From: AP-15 sp963785565
GTDB lineage: Bacteria; Pseudomonadota; Alphaproteobacteria; ATCC43930; CGMCC-115725
Assembly (NCBI GenBank): GCA_963785565.1
Contig: CAWAVV010000068.1
Span: 1-64,000, forward strand
DNA length: 64,000 bases
Direction: 5' to 3'
Made by a program: the position numbers and the translations under genes. The notes below the pieces were generated by a model. The model searched no databases and was not told where the DNA came from. It saw only the letters and a list, made by a program, of their open reading frames with translations. This document shows positions 27,839-36,487 of the stretch, in pieces (the stretch's first letter is position 1; each line of letters starts with the position of its first letter).

Positions 27839-28154
27839 CGGCCGTGAACCTTTCCGCGCCGTTGGGTCGGCCCGAGCTCGGCTTGGCTGCGGTCTCCGAG
27901 AGCGCGGCGCACCAGACGCCTGACCCGATAGAGGGCGGGTGCGGGTGTTGTCAAGCAGAGCCGGCAGCCCCAAATCCGGTTTGGCCGGCTGAACTCGCAG
28001 ATCGGTTGCGTCGGATCGGGTGATCCTCGCGGCGGCCGTACCCTCAGCCTATTGTGCCGACTATCGGATTCGGCCGGCAGATCCGGCTGCCGCGCGGACA
28101 CGGGCCCGACGATCGCGTTATCCAGATATCGCCCGCCGCGGGCTGGGGAGTGAG
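27839..28154. other. divergent intergenic region hflK/mrp
   Basis: This holds the promoters for two divergent operons. I see no clear -35/-10 pair and no RNA gene. It is GC-rich throughout. Confidence 0.5.
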
Positions 28155-29297
28155 ATGGCCGCAATCACCGAAAAGCAGATCCTCGACGCCCTGTCGACGG
28201 TTCCCGATCCCGAGCGCGGCGGCGACATCGTCTCGCTCGGCATGGTCTCGGGGATGGCGATCCGCGACGGCAACGTCGCCTTTTCGATCGAGGTCGAGCC
28301 CGAGCGCGGGCCGCGGCTGGAACCGCTGCGCAAAGCCGCCGAAAAGGCGGTCGAGGCGCTGCCCGATGTGCTCTCGGTCACCGCGGTGCTGACCGCGCAG
28401 GCCGCTCCCCGTGGCCGCGTCGCGCCCCAGCCGGCGGCCGCCCCGTCCGGTGGCCGTCCCGCCCCGCACGCCGCCAACCGGATGCAGCGCGGCGCCGTCC
28501 CCGGGGTCGGGGCCATCGTCGCTGTCGCTTCGGGCAAGGGCGGGGTTGGCAAGTCGACCGTCGCCGCCAACCTGGCGCTGGCGCTGAAGGCCAACGGGCT
28601 GCGCGTCGGCGTGCTCGACGCCGATATCTACGGGCCCTCGATGCCGCGCATGCTGGGGATTTCCGGACGGCCGTCCTCGCCCGACGGCAAGCGGCTGACG
28701 CCGATGGAAAATTACGGGCTGCGCTGCATGTCGATGGGATTTCTCGTGCCCGAGGACAAACCGATGATCTGGCGCGGGCCGATGGTCATGAGCGCCTTGC
28801 AGCAGATGCTGCGCGAGGTCAACTGGGGCGATCTCGACATCATGGTCGTCGACATGCCGCCCGGCACCGGCGACGCGCAATTGACCATGGCGCAGCAGGT
28901 GCCGCTCGCCGGCGCGGTCATCGTCTCGACCCCACAGGACATTGCCCTGCTCGACGCGCGCAAGGGGCTCAACATGTTCCGCCAGGTCGAGGTGCCGGTG
29001 CTCGGCATCATCGAGAATATGAGCTATTTCCTGTGCCCGCATTGCGGCGGCCGCAGCGAGATCTTCAGCCACGGCGGGGCCCGCCTCGAAGCCGAAAGGC
29101 TCGGCACAGAGTTTCTCGGTGAGGTGCCGCTCGACCTGCAAATCCGCGAGACCTCGGATTCAGGGCATCCGATCACCGTCTCCGACCCCGGCAACCCGCA
29201 CTCGGCAGTCTTCCGCGCCATCGCCGCGCGCATCTGGGAAAAAATCGCCGGCGCCGACGCCGTAGGCCGCGCCCCACCCCGCATCGTCATCGAATAG
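28155..29297 (+). CDS. mrp: Mrp/ApbC iron-sulfur cluster carrier ATPase
   Basis: This P-loop ATPase delivers [4Fe-4S] clusters to target enzymes (380 residues). The N-terminal MIP18-like domain (ITEKQILDALSTVPDPERGG) is joined by a Pro/Ala linker to the ATPase domain with deviant Walker A (ASGKGGVGKSTVAANLAL), DADIYGPSMPRMLG and DMPPGTGDAQLT. The cluster-binding CxxC is CPHC in the YFLCPHCGGRS block. The ATG at 28155 follows GGGGAGTGAG. The last 228 bases are repeated in decayed form at 32002-32228. Confidence 0.93.
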   Translation: MAAITEKQILDALSTVPDPERGGDIVSLGMVSGMAIRDGNVAFSIEVEPERGPRLEPLRKAAEKAVEALPDVLSVTAVLTAQAAPRGRVAPQPAAAPSGGRPAPHAANRMQRGAVPGVGAIVAVASGKGGVGKSTVAANLALALKANGLRVGVLDADIYGPSMPRMLGISGRPSSPDGKRLTPMENYGLRCMSMGFLVPEDKPMIWRGPMVMSALQQMLREVNWGDLDIMVVDMPPGTGDAQLTMAQQVPLAGAVIVSTPQDIALLDARKGLNMFRQVEVPVLGIIENMSYFLCPHCGGRSEIFSHGGARLEAERLGTEFLGEVPLDLQIRETSDSGHPITVSDPGNPHSAVFRAIAARIWEKIAGADAVGRAPPRIVIE

Positions 29298-29349
29298 CCA
29301 CACGCATAATCAAAGCCCGCGCGCTACCGCGGTCGCGTGCGAGCCGATC

Positions 29350-29435
29350 TATCCGCCAAATGCAGTTGTGACTGTCTGTGCCATTTACAAATGTCACTGG
29401 GGTCGAGGTGGGGCGGCCGGCGGGCGCGGAACCCC
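29350..29435. repeat. IS21-like terminal repeat, copy 2
   Basis: This is a diverged copy of 15625-15711: both have TCCGCCAAAT, a GTCTNTGCCATTTANAAATGTCACT core and a following GTCGAGG then GGCGGGCGCGGA. It starts about 50 bases after the mrp stop. No transposase gene is attached, so it is a solo end. The rest of 29298-29534 shows nothing else. Confidence 0.55.
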
Positions 29436-29534
29436 CGGGTGTGACTTGCTGGACGTGCCGGCCGTGCGACACCGGCGGGGTCGCCTAGTAGACGATGGGA
29501 TGGTGTTAAGGAGAGGCGGCAGCGTGAGTTCTTG

Positions 29535-30827
29535 TTACTCCATCCAGGACGCAACCATCGCGACGACGGTGGCCGCCATCGCCGCGGTCGCCAACCAACC
29601 CATCACCTTCAGCGGCAACGGGAGCGTAAATCCCGCCATGATCGACCGTCGCATGGTCAGTCGCATCATCATGACCATCACCGGCACGGCAACCACGCCG
29701 TTCAGCACCGCGCTCCAATAGAGCGCCCGGATTGGATCTATGGCGGAGAAGTTCAGCGCCACGCCCAGCACCATGCCCACCGCGATGGTCGCGTAAAACG
29801 CCTTGGCGCGCAGCGGCAGACGCGCCAGGCCGACATGCCAGGAGAGCGTCTCGCCCAACGCATAGGCCGCCGAACCCGCCAGCGCCGGCAATGCCAGCAT
29901 GCCGGTGCCGATGATCCCGGCAGCGAATACGACGAAGGTCAGCGGCCCGGCCACCGCCCGCAGCGCTTCGGCGGCCTGCGCGGAAGTCTGGATCTGGGTC
30001 ACGCCATGCGCGTTCAACGTCGCCGCGGTGGTGATGACGATAAACAGGGCGACGAGATTGGAGATCCCCATGCCGATATAGGTATCGATGCGGATGCGGG
30101 TAAATTCGTCGGCTGCCTGTTCCGGCGCGCGGGTCAACGGGCGGGCGCCCGCGCCCTCCTTGGTGTCTTCGACCTCCTGACCCGCCTGCCAGAAGAACAG
30201 GTAAGGGCTGATCGTGGTGCCGAGCACGGCGACGACCGCCATCAGATACTCCGCCTTGAACGACAGCGGCGGCCAAACGATGGCTAAGGCCACCTCACCC
30301 CAGGCCACGTGCACGACGAAGGCGCAGATCACATAGCTGAACAGCGACAGGCATCCCCATTTCAGGATGGAGACATAGCGCGCGTAGCGGGTGAAGATCT
30401 GCAAGCCAGCCGAGAGCGCACCGAACAACACGACGTAAAGTAGCGCTGGGCCGCCGATCATCAGCTTCAGCGCCGCCCCCATCGCCCCCAGATCGGCGCC
30501 CAGGTTGATCAAATTGGCGGACAACAGCAACAGGACGATGCCACCTGACAACCACGGCGAATAGTGCCGGCGCAGATTGCCGGCGATGCCAAAACCGGTG
30601 ACGCGGCCGATCCGCGCGCTGATCTGCTGGATTGCCACCATCAGCGGGTAGCTGAATACCAGCGTCCAGGCCAGGCCGTACCCGAATTGCGCGCCGACCT
30701 GCGAATAGGTGGCGATGCCGCTGGGATCATCATCGGCCGCCCCGGTGACCAAGCCCGGCCCCAGCACTTGGAGCAGCTTCCGCCCAGTCGGCTGCCTGGT
30801 CTTGTCGAGCAGGGCGTTGTCCCTCAT
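29535..30827 (-). CDS. Nramp-related metal ion transporter
   Basis: This inner-membrane transporter of the Nramp superfamily (430 residues, about eleven transmembrane helices) moves divalent metal. The N-terminus has LLQVLGPGLVTGAADDDPSG; the metal-binding TM1 motif is D34-P-S-G, not the usual DPGN. The TM6 position reads TTISPYLFFWQAGQEVED, without the canonical MPH. These changes place it among Nramp-related proteins whose substrate may be Mg2+ or a trivalent metal and not Mn2+/Fe2+; that is inference. It is the main gene of the block between mrp and the mrp 3' copy. Confidence 0.8.
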   Translation of the reverse strand: MRDNALLDKTRQPTGRKLLQVLGPGLVTGAADDDPSGIATYSQVGAQFGYGLAWTLVFSYPLMVAIQQISARIGRVTGFGIAGNLRRHYSPWLSGGIVLLLLSANLINLGADLGAMGAALKLMIGGPALLYVVLFGALSAGLQIFTRYARYVSILKWGCLSLFSYVICAFVVHVAWGEVALAIVWPPLSFKAEYLMAVVAVLGTTISPYLFFWQAGQEVEDTKEGAGARPLTRAPEQAADEFTRIRIDTYIGMGISNLVALFIVITTAATLNAHGVTQIQTSAQAAEALRAVAGPLTFVVFAAGIIGTGMLALPALAGSAAYALGETLSWHVGLARLPLRAKAFYATIAVGMVLGVALNFSAIDPIRALYWSAVLNGVVAVPVMVMMMRLTMRRSIMAGFTLPLPLKVMGWLATAAMAATVVAMVASWME

Positions 30828-30997
30828 GTCGTGCGCCTCCGCTCAGATCCTCGGCCATGGCCGGCGCGATCCTGTCCAGTGAAACGTTACCGCCGGATGC
30901 CACCCGCGCTACTAGGTAGATTCCGAGGGTCGAGGCGTAGTTATTCCAAACCCATCTACAGCAGGGAAGCTCCCTGATGTATATTTTGGAGGAAGCT

Positions 30998-31075
30998 ATG
31001 ACAACGATTCTGATTATCGTTGTGGTTCTCATGCTCTTCGGAGGCGGCGGCTATTACGGATATCGGCGGTGGTAA
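30998..31075 (+). CDS. very small membrane protein, 25 residues
   Basis: The ATG at 30998 follows an excellent GGAGGA at seven bases. It encodes MTTILIIVVVLMLFGGGGYY and ends GYRRW. It is one transmembrane helix, a glycine run and a basic end. Similar but longer small proteins starting MTTIL...GGGGYYG are common in alphaproteobacteria; this one stops where they usually continue into a second helix. Function unknown. It is divergent from the Nramp-related gene. Confidence 0.6.
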   Translation: MTTILIIVVVLMLFGGGGYYGYRRW

Positions 31076-31211
31076 CGACTCGCCTCGTTAGGCTAGAACC
31101 GCCGGCAGGAACAAAAAGAACTGCTGGCGCCGCCCGCGGAGGAGCATGTCGCGGCCGGCGTTAACAGGCAAAGGCGCCGGCAATCCGGCGTCCGGGAAAG
31201 GCTGAGCGATC

Positions 31212-31415
31212 ATGAACGAAGGAGTGCCGACATCGACCGCGGCAACGCAGCAAACCGAGCCGGGGGTCGTAGCCGCCATCTCCTCGGGCGAGGGACGCCC
31301 TATCGCTCCCGAGCCCGCGCGTTGGGGCTTCAGCCTTCAACACGGGCTGATGCTGCTGGCCGCGGGCGTCGCCCTGGGCGTACTCACCGGCTTGTGGATG
31401 CAGCGCGTCCGCTGA
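31212..31415 (+). CDS. small single-helix membrane protein, unknown
   Basis: The 67 residues have a polar, Thr/Pro-rich N-terminus and one transmembrane helix (LMLLAAGVALGVLTGLWM) followed by QRVR. I do not recognise the family. The start is an ATG with AAAGG upstream. It precedes the deaminase on the same strand. Confidence 0.55.
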   Translation: MNEGVPTSTAATQQTEPGVVAAISSGEGRPIAPEPARWGFSLQHGLMLLAAGVALGVLTGLWMQRVR

Positions 31416-31469
31416 AATCCGTCAGCCGCTGATAGAAAACAGCCGCCTCCGAGAAAGCGAGGTAGCCCA

Positions 31470-31976
31470 GTGGATGGTTTGAACAAGTTTGATGGTGATG
31501 CCCGTTTCATGCGCCGCGCGATAGCGCTCGCCCGCGAGGGAGACCGCCGGCCGGGGGCCAACCCGATCGGCTGCGTGATCGTGCTGGACGGCGAGATCGT
31601 CGGCGAGGGATATAACGAGGTGGAACTGCGCCACGATCCCACCGCGCATGCGGAGACCGTCGCGATGCGGGCGGCCGGGGAGAGGCTGCGGCAATTCGAG
31701 TTCCGCGGCGCGACGCTTTACTCGACTTTGCAACCGTGCGGGATGTGCACGATGGCGTCGATCTGGGCCAAAATCGGGCGGATCGTCTACGGGGCGGAAC
31801 GCGATCAGGTGCATTCGATGTATTTCGAGGACCGCCACCTCGAGACGATGGACTTCGTGCGCGACGCGTTTCGCGACGATCTTTCGGTGAGCGGCGGGCT
31901 ACTGGGCGAAGAGTGCGCGGCGCTCTATATCGGCCCGGACGAGGACGTGCCCAAGGACGAGCAGTACAACCGATGA
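31470..31976 (+). CDS. cytidine/deoxycytidylate deaminase family protein
   Basis: This zinc-dependent nucleoside or base deaminase (168 residues) has the catalytic motif HAETV (zinc histidine and proton-shuttling glutamate, about residue 56) and the zinc cysteines PCGMC (about residues 89-93). FMRRAIALAREGDRRPGANP and GCVIVLDGEIVGEGYN are typical of the guanine/cytosine deaminase branch. The start is a GTG at 31470. Substrate is unresolved (tRNA adenosine, guanine or cytosine). It is the last intact gene before the decayed mrp end. Confidence 0.85.
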   Translation: MDGLNKFDGDARFMRRAIALAREGDRRPGANPIGCVIVLDGEIVGEGYNEVELRHDPTAHAETVAMRAAGERLRQFEFRGATLYSTLQPCGMCTMASIWAKIGRIVYGAERDQVHSMYFEDRHLETMDFVRDAFRDDLSVSGGLLGEECAALYIGPDEDVPKDEQYNR

Positions 31977-32001
31977 GCGGCGCGCGCCAAAATCGGGTCG
32001 G

Positions 32002-32228
32002 CACGGCGGCGCCCGCCTAGAAGCCGAGCGCCTCGGCACCGAGTTTCTGGGCGAGGTGCCGCTCGACCTCCGGATCCCGAGACCTCGGACAGCGGTCATC
32101 CGATCACCGTCTCCGACCCCGACAACCCGCACGCCTTGGTCTTCCGCGCCATCGCCGCGCGCATCTGGGAAAAAATCGCCGGCGCCGACGCCGTAGGCCG
32201 CGCCCCGCCCCGCATCGTCATCGAATAG
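32002..32228 (+). pseudogene. duplicated, decayed 3' end of mrp
   Basis: This 227-base stretch matches the last 228 bases of mrp (29070-29297), roughly 90 percent overall with a one-base deletion and clustered changes in its first half. The final ~90 bases up to the TAG differ at only one position. Similarity ends exactly at the stop codon. No other part of mrp is present. It closes the 2.7-kb block that begins after the intact mrp. Confidence 0.92.
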
Positions 32229-32235
32229 GACGGCT

Positions 32236-32671
32236 CAGGGCCAATTCCCGCGCTGTGAAATAGGCGCACAATGTCGACGGCGGCAGGGTTGACCCGGTAC
32301 ACGACGATATAGGGAAGCGGAGCGAGTAAGTACGGATCAGACACTTGGTGCCGGTACCCGACGTCGAGATTGCTTCGCTGCGCTCGCAATGACGTCGTAA
32401 GTGGTTGTCATTGCGAGGAGCGGAGCGACGAAGCAATCTCGATGTTATGGCCGCAACGGGAACCATCAGTCCGGCTCGTACCACAACCACGAGTTCGCGG
32501 GCGCCGGTGATCCGTCCTACGCGGCCGCGATTGGGAAAAAGCTCCAAATCCGCGCACCGACGATAAACTCGCCTCCGCCACTCGACGCGGCGCTGTGGGA
32601 TTGTCTTGGTTGATCCGATTAACGATCCGCTCCGGATCGTCCGCCGCTTCCGGCGACCAGCGGATCGGCAT
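32236..32671 (-). pseudogene. ParE/RelE-type toxin, broken and interrupted by a repeat
   Basis: The gene starts with an ATG whose ATGA overlaps the antitoxin stop. It reads IRWSPEAADDPERIVNRINQ, then loses frame near 32570; the next frame gives LELFPNRGRVGRITGARELV. An 80-base palindromic repeat (32364-32443) stands next, and the expected C-terminus (LPYIVVYRVNPAAVDIVRLF) appears beyond it. Together the pieces match a ParE/RelE mRNA- or gyrase-acting toxin, but it cannot make an intact product as written. Confidence 0.75.
32364..32443. repeat. REP-like palindrome inside the toxin gene
   Basis: Two arms, GAGATTGCTTCGCTGCGCTCGC and its inverted relative ending GAAGCAATCTCGA, with GTCATTGCGAGGAGCGGAGC between, form a long imperfect hairpin. 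This type of ATTGCGAG...GAAGCAATCTC sequence is a widespread bacterial intergenic repeat. Here it sits inside a coding sequence. Confidence 0.8.
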
Positions 32672-32895
32672 CAGCCGGAAACGAGCCTGTCGATCCGCTT
32701 TCCAACGTCTTCGTGGCTGATGAATTCGCCCCGATCGAGCGAGGTCAAGCCCTCGATGACGGCTGCGATGAACTTCGCGTCGTCCTCGATGTACCGCTTG
32801 ACCGCCTCCTGCACGAGATCACCTGCGGTGCGGCCGTCGCGGGCGGCGAGCTCGGCAAGCCTTCTCTCTTCTTCGGGGGTCAGCTGCACCTGCAT
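32671..32895 (-). CDS. ParD-like ribbon-helix-helix antitoxin
   Basis: This 74-residue protein has MQVQLTPEEERRLAELAARD, the N-terminal strand and first helix of an RHH DNA-binding domain, and a C-terminal acidic toxin-binding region with LTSLDRGEFISHEDV. It directly precedes the broken ParE/RelE toxin with a four-base overlap. It may persist as a lone regulator now that the toxin is interrupted. Confidence 0.8.
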   Translation of the reverse strand: MQVQLTPEEERRLAELAARDGRTAGDLVQEAVKRYIEDDAKFIAAVIEGLTSLDRGEFISHEDVGKRIDRLVSG

Positions 32896-32949
32896 GTTGC
32901 TAAAGTAGCCGCGAGCGGAGAACGGTCAGGCTTCCATCCGGGCGACTTT

Positions 32950-33160
32950 TCACCGCCGTTGCGGCCGGAGACGGAATGCGAGCCAGAAGCCGATGGCCGC
33001 CGCGATCAGCGGAAAGGTGCCCGGTTCCGGGACGGCAGGGGTTACTGGTACTACGGTGGTCTGCCGCCGAGGAATTTGTTACGGCGGTGGTCCCGTCGAG
33101 GTTCACATCGACCGTGAAAGCGAACCCATCGGTCGTATCGGTCGTCAGAGCCGGCATCGT
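32950..33160 (-). pseudogene. C-terminal remnant of a PEP-CTERM protein
   Basis: One frame gives DGFAFTVDVNLDGTTAVTNS and, after a one-base shift near 33065, VPVTPAVPEPGTFPLIAAAI followed by GFWLAFRLRPQRR and a stop at 32950. This is a PEP-CTERM sorting signal (Pro-Glu-Pro, hydrophobic helix, arginine end). No start or N-terminal part is present. Confidence 0.65.
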
Positions 33161-34541
33161 CCCTGCGGCGTCGGCGGATCAGACCAAAGCCAAGCAAGCC
33201 AGCGATGAGCAAGGTGAGCGATGCCGGCTCGGGGGTCGTGATCGGCGTCATCGTGCCGGTGAAGCTCCCGGCACCCTCGAACGTCAGCGCGGTTATAAAC
33301 GCAGTCGAGTTCGTGGGATCGAGCCCAAATTCGGATCGATGCCTGTAGCCGTAAACGCATTGACCCCCCCGTTGGGAAAATCAAATACCGTGTTAGGCAG
33401 CACCAAGTCGTATGAAGTCGAAGTGACCGATGCCATACCGACAAATGACAGGTCGAAGTCGGATTTGCCTGAACCGCCGGCGAGCAAGACCGAAGCAAAG
33501 TTCGGATTTCCCGCGCCGGTCTGGTAGATATATCCTGTGGCGACTTTTGGATCGAGATAATATGTTATACCCCCCGTCACCGTCAGGCTAAAGCCGATTA
33601 TCACCTGGTTTCCGACTAACATTGGCGTGCCCAAATTGACTGGCGGCGTGCCCGGAGGCAATGGCTGAAAGGTCGAAAAGACCTGAGACATCGCGGCTAC
33701 ATTACTGTTTCTCGAAATATTTGAAGTTCCATCTCTGCTCGTTATCGCTTCAAGCTTTAGTGAATATGTTTGGCCAACCGAAAACATGGACGTGTCCACG
33801 GTGTAAGAATTCACCGACGGTAATAGGTTAACCCCGAAAATCAATCCGGCTTCGGTATTCGCAGGTGTCCCAACCCCGTTTTGATAGATTTGTATCCTGT
33901 AGCCACCGTCGATGTTCGTGTCTGGCAGGCGGGCTCCAGCTAAAAGTTGATAGATTGTTGGTGACAGAGAGCTGAATACTGTTTACAAACGGAATTTCCC
34001 CTGGGCCGGAAAGAGAAAGGGTGTTCGATACACTTCCGTTAGACGTAGCCGGATTCTGAAAGGTGATCGTCCAAGGGTTAATCAGATTGGCGGGGTTGTG
34101 GTTGCTCAGTGGTGTGCAATTCGGCGTACATAATGATAATGCTCCCGCAAAATAATTGGGTGTTAGGGGACTAGGATTGAACTCGATCCCAAGGAGGTGG
34201 GAAGGCAGGGGGGCGCCGGTGGCGAAATTGGTTGTGGTTGCGAAGCCGGTCGTTGCCACGCCCACGCCGTTGGTCGCTGCATTACCGTTGGGCACAACGT
34301 TGTCGGCGCCGAACGAAATAAACTCGCCGCCGGGGCGGGGGTCATTTAGGACATAAACATTGGGGCCAACATTCTGATAGAATAAGTAGTACGACGGCGG
34401 CAGCACGGTGAGCATCGTGGCCTCTGCCGGCGCCGCGCTGGCAATCCCACCAACAACTGCGAGTGCCAGCAAGGGCAACCGGCGCGTGCTGCTGACCGGA
34501 ATGTGGTGCTGCTGGCGGGACATGGTCGACAATTGTTTCAT
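33051..34541 (-). pseudogene. secreted PEP-CTERM protein, frameshifted
   Basis: The ATG at 34541 follows GGAGGAA. A signal peptide (LPLLALAVVGGIASAAPAEA) opens a secreted, Thr/Asn/Gly-rich protein. The frame breaks near 33925, where SWSPP must continue as DTNIDGGYRIQIYQNG, and again near 33305. The third piece ends in TTPEPASLTLLIAGLLGFGL then RRRRR (33162-33236), a PEP-CTERM signal cut by an exosortase. No stop follows the arginines as expected, and the reading runs on to 33051. No exosortase is in the window. The body has no known domain. Confidence 0.7.
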
Positions 34542-35156
34542 GATCGCGAATTCCTCCCCGACAGTCTCATTTTTTGCAATTTCGCACCCTGCCGAACGCG
34601 CGAGTCAATCGCCATCGGCGTTCGTTCTCACTCTCGCGGGCATAACGGAAATGTGAAACTTCATGGCATCCCTCCCGAATGGCGGATCGAGATTCTCTGC
34701 CGCCCGATCTGCTCAATTATTAACCAATATTATTCCTTTATGAGGGAGGAATGTCAACGTAAGAGTTTAGTAAGGAACCCAAATCTCCTTCTTAGGTCGC
34801 GTTGACGAGCTTTCCATCGAGGGGAATTTTGCGAGAGCGACATCGATGGGTGCGGGTTCTATTTATTGGGTCCGCTGCGCCCTGCCACGCTGCGCCCTAT
34901 CACATAGTCCTCGGAGGCTGGTATGGATTGCCATGAGAGCGGGATCGAGGCCATGCGTCCTTCGAGACGGCCGATTGCGGCCTCCTCAGGATGACGAATG
35001 TTCTCAATGCCATCAAAGGCTTACGTCATGCTGAAGAGCGCTCCCGCGAAGCCGGAGCGCGTCTCGAAGCACGCACCCTGTCGATGCGACGGATTTGCCC
35101 GGCCTCCGCGCTCAACGCGTCCTCCGTGGTTGCGGGAAGCCGGTGCCGATCCCGGC
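34542..35156. other. intergenic region with a palindromic repeat
   Basis: Upstream of the PEP-CTERM gene the sequence is locally AT-rich (34690-34800) and may hold its promoter. At 34952-34996 and 35024-35077 two arms related to CATGCGTCCTTCGAGACG...CTCCTCAGGATGACG face each other, a common alphaproteobacterial intergenic repeat. No gene is supported. Confidence 0.6.
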
Positions 35157-36095
35157 TTAGGTCGCGCGGCCGAGAAGGGACATCAGCTCGCGCCATTCGC
35201 GCGGGGAGAGGTTGCTCGAGGGCTGGTCGACGGGTTCGCCGGCGAGCAGGCGGCGGATCACGGCGAGGCCGGTGGCGGAGATCGTCGCTGCGTTCATCCG
35301 GTATTCGAGAAAGGCGGCGTAGGTCATCGGGACCCAGCGTTTCACGGTGTCGAGCATCGCCTCGGCATAGGCGCGGATCTCATATTGCGCATGCGGATCG
35401 GCGCGCAACGACAGGAAATGCAAGAGGTTGTAGAGATCGATCTTCCAATACCATTGCGTATAGAAGCCGAGCGTCAGGTTGATGCGCGCCAGTTCCCGCG
35501 CGAGGCCGGGCCGGTCGGGGTCGAGAGCGGCGCCCGAGGCGTCCTCGTTCAACAGCTCGGAATAGCCGGCGTAGGCGCGTTCGGCATCCTCGCGCAGCAG
35601 ATCGAGGACGCGCTGCGCCGCCGGTCCTTCCAAAACGTCGCCGCGTCCCTGGCGGTTCGTCGCCGCCTGCGCCGCCAAATGCTCCGGCGCCGGCACATAG
35701 AACTCGTTGTCGAGAACCGAATAGCGCGCGGAGTATTCGTTGACGTTGGCGGTGCGGTGACGGATCCACTGCCGGGCGACAAAGATCGGCAATTTGACGT
35801 GATACTTGATCTCGCACATCTCGAACGGGGTCGTGTGGCGATGGCGCATCAGATAGTTGATCAGCCCCTGATCCTCGCTGACCCGACGCGTGCCGCGCCC
35901 GTACGAGACGCGCGCCGCCTGCACCACCGCCGCATCGTCGCCCATGTAGTCGACGACCCGGACAAAGCCGTGATCGAGCACCGGCAGTGGCTCGTACAGG
36001 ATTTCTTCCAGCGCCGGGACCGTGGCGCGCCGCGTCGGGCGTTCCTCGCCCCGTTGCCCCTCGATTTCGTCTTGCTGCCCCGGCGTCAGCCGCAT
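35157..36095 (-). CDS. thyX: flavin-dependent thymidylate synthase ThyX
   Basis: ThyX makes dTMP from dUMP using FAD, NADPH and methylene-tetrahydrofolate (312 residues). The ThyX motif is RHRTANVNEYSARYS, with QWIRHRT binding FAD. HRHTTPFEMCEIKYHVKLPI is another family block. The C-terminal LRADPHAQYEIRAYAEAML binds dUMP. It replaces thyA, which I do not see in the window. The ATG at 36095 is used. Confidence 0.95.
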   Translation of the reverse strand: MRLTPGQQDEIEGQRGEERPTRRATVPALEEILYEPLPVLDHGFVRVVDYMGDDAAVVQAARVSYGRGTRRVSEDQGLINYLMRHRHTTPFEMCEIKYHVKLPIFVARQWIRHRTANVNEYSARYSVLDNEFYVPAPEHLAAQAATNRQGRGDVLEGPAAQRVLDLLREDAERAYAGYSELLNEDASGAALDPDRPGLARELARINLTLGFYTQWYWKIDLYNLLHFLSLRADPHAQYEIRAYAEAMLDTVKRWVPMTYAAFLEYRMNAATISATGLAVIRRLLAGEPVDQPSSNLSPREWRELMSLLGRAT

Positions 36096-36121
36096 CCCGC
36101 TCCCCTCGCCCCTTCACGGAA

Positions 36122-36340
36122 TCAATGGATAAACAGCTTCGCCAGAATCGCCAGCACCAACGGGTAGAGCGTTCCGACCATCCATTTGAGCACCGCCGTG
36201 TCGCGCTTGAGCGAGAGCACGTCGTCGTCGCGTCGGCTCAAGGCGGTGGCCGCCTTGAGGGCCTTTTCTTCAGCGATGTCGATGGCGCGAAAGGCCTCGA
36301 AGACTTCGCTTTGCAGGTTGCTCACGGCCGGTTCTTCCAT
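36122..36340 (-). CDS. small coiled-coil protein with a C-terminal membrane helix
   Basis: The 72 residues form a charged helix (LQSEVFEAFRAIDIAEEKAL, then a Lys/Arg/Asp-rich stretch) followed by one transmembrane segment (WMVGTLYPLVLAILAKLFIH). This layout recalls short tail-anchored proteins related to DUF1640, but I do not claim the family. It precedes thyX by about 27 bases on the same strand. The start may be four codons earlier (36352). Confidence 0.55.
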   Translation of the reverse strand: MEEPAVSNLQSEVFEAFRAIDIAEEKALKAATALSRRDDDVLSLKRDTAVLKWMVGTLYPLVLAILAKLFIH

Positions 36341-36487
36341 TGCAGTTCGCAACGACGCTCACACTGCTTCGCCGATGCGGAAGATGATATTTCATCGAGC
36401 CGGAAGGCATCATACCCGACAATGTAGGTCAACACAGCCGGTCCCGCGTCGGCCGTCGTTGCGTTCGCTTGCCTGCCGCCTTATATC

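Noticed and set aside
29298..32228. A classical integrative element at mrp
   Set aside because: The end duplication fits such a model, but no integrase or direct short att core was found, so I report only the duplication.
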